Part shown: positions 39,730 through 40,212 of the stretch, in pieces
How positions within the stretch are numbered: position 1 is the first letter of the stretch
How the letters are laid out: each line of letters begins with the position of its first letter
Assembly (NCBI GenBank): GCA_009839505.1
Contig: VXPO01000022.1
Location: 1 to 40,212, forward strand
DNA length: 40,212 nt
Direction: 5' to 3'
From: Gammaproteobacteria bacterium
GTDB lineage: Bacteria > Pseudomonadota > Gammaproteobacteria > Pseudomonadales > Azotimanducaceae
The notes under the pieces: model-generated
Databases searched by the model: none
What the model saw: only the letters and a program-made list of their open reading frames with translations
Told to the model about the DNA's origin: nothing
Made by a program: the position numbers and the translations under genes

Positions 39730-40212
39730 CTATGCGGAGGTCGTTGCCGCAGGCTCCGGAGTCTGATCAGGAGCGCGAATCAACCCTAGGCGTATCGAGT
39801 ACAGCGCCGGGATGAGCACCATCAGGATGGCTGTCGTGATCATGATGCCGAAACCCAGGGACGCGGCAAAGGGGCGCAGGTACTGTGCCTGAATGGCCGT
39901 TTCGAGGATGAGAGGCATGAAGCCCAGGAATGTCGTCACGGAGGTCAGCATGATCGGTCTGAAACGGCCTTTGGCGCCCTCAATGATTGCGGTCCGTACG
40001 GGTGTACCGTCGCGAACCCGCCGATCGATGGAATCGATCATGACCAGCGAATCGTTCACCACGACGCCGCTTAGGCCCAGGATGCCCAGGATGGCCGTGG
40101 TCGTGAAGGTAATTCCCAATATGAGGTGGCCCAGAATCACGCCGACGATGCCGAACGGGATCGCCGCCATGACGATGAACGGCTTGGTGTAGGACCGAAG
40201 CGGAATCGCCAA
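39730..40212 (-). CDS. RND (AcrB/HAE-type) transporter, C-terminal part only
   Basis: The last 160 residues of a larger gene whose 5' end lies beyond the window. They include GLSGVVVNDSLVMIDSIDRR, the loop EGAKGRFRPIMLTSVTTFLGFMPLI, and the final helices FAASLGFGIMITTAILMVLIPALYS. This is the conserved C-terminal half of the RND pump membrane domain. The pump would work with an adaptor and a TolC-type channel; a pair is encoded at 28895-31697 on the other strand. It is directly upstream of the sterol methyltransferase homologue. Confidence 0.93.
   Translation of the reverse strand: MAIPLRSYTKPFIVMAAIPFGIVGVILGHLILGITFTTTAILGILGLSGVVVNDSLVMIDSIDRRVRDGTPVRTAIIEGAKGRFRPIMLTSVTTFLGFMPLILETAIQAQYLRPFAASLGFGIMITTAILMVLIPALYSIRLGLIRAPDQTPEPAATTSA

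Noticed and set aside
1-40212. tRNA, rRNA, insertion sequence, integrase or prophage genes
   Set aside because: Scanning both strands by eye showed no clover-leaf T-loop context, no transposase or integrase motifs, and no terminal inverted repeats around the toxin-antitoxin region.

Overview
The window is GC-rich, densely coded chromosomal DNA from a Gram-negative bacterium. The evidence is a TolC-type outer-membrane lipoprotein, an HlyD/RND adaptor and an RND pump, together with NfeD/slipin, a Tat-type molybdenum hydroxylase and many CoA and oxidoreductase genes. The mix resembles marine or symbiotic gammaproteobacteria, but that is inference. I saw no phage, insertion sequence, CRISPR array, rRNA or tRNA. 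Coding density and codon style look even throughout. The most mobile-looking feature is a BrnT/BrnA-like toxin-antitoxin pair flanked by a broken crotonase fragment.

Layout. 0-4 kb: a DDAH-family amidinohydrolase, a crotonase lacking the usual glutamates, the toxin-antitoxin pair, a crotonase remnant, and an anchored propeller-like protein. 4-8 kb: a MerR regulator with a long helical (TPR-like) C-terminus, a CinA-like protein, an atypical SDR and a CPBP membrane protease. 8-11.6 kb: an exported VOC protein with a TauD-like dioxygenase, and a divergent, tightly overlapping DUF35 / thiolase-like / HAD operon. 11.6-18 kb: a two-subunit molybdenum hydroxylase (IorAB type), then an exported AbgB-like M20 amidohydrolase coupled to a DUF1932 dehydrogenase, then a beta-lactamase-fold hydrolase. 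18-21.5 kb: cysteine synthase, then the NfeD-slipin pair. 21.8-24.7 kb: a rifampin-phosphotransferase-like dikinase. 24.8-27.6 kb: SMP-30 lactonase, two coupled exported proteins, and a MAPEG protein. 27.8-31.7 kb: a Rieske oxygenase and a TolC-HlyD operon. 32-38.1 kb: a roughly 2056-residue secreted subtilase. 38.7-40.2 kb: a sterol C-24 methyltransferase homologue directly behind the 3' end of an RND transporter gene.

The most interesting content is the possible sterol or steroid theme. The methyltransferase carries nearly every signature block of the Erg6/SMT family and appears to share a transcript with an RND transporter. A Rieske oxygenase with intact iron ligands lies about 10 kb away, and a DUF35-thiolase-like pair resembles the ChsH2/Ltp2 side-chain retro-aldolase arrangement. 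No squalene epoxidase or cyclase is in the window, so a sterol pathway remains a hypothesis.

Small-scale structure includes three families of dispersed intergenic repeats. One is a 12-bp-stem hairpin at 13-42 with an imperfect copy at 16598-16632. One is a roughly 25-30 bp element found 3' of three genes. One is a GGGCGACCACAA-type element in two places. There are also a nearly gap-free inverted repeat just upstream of cysteine synthase, a TATACT box followed directly by a CGTTCGAACG palindrome at the hydrolase promoter, and a 12-bp tandem repeat inside nfeD.
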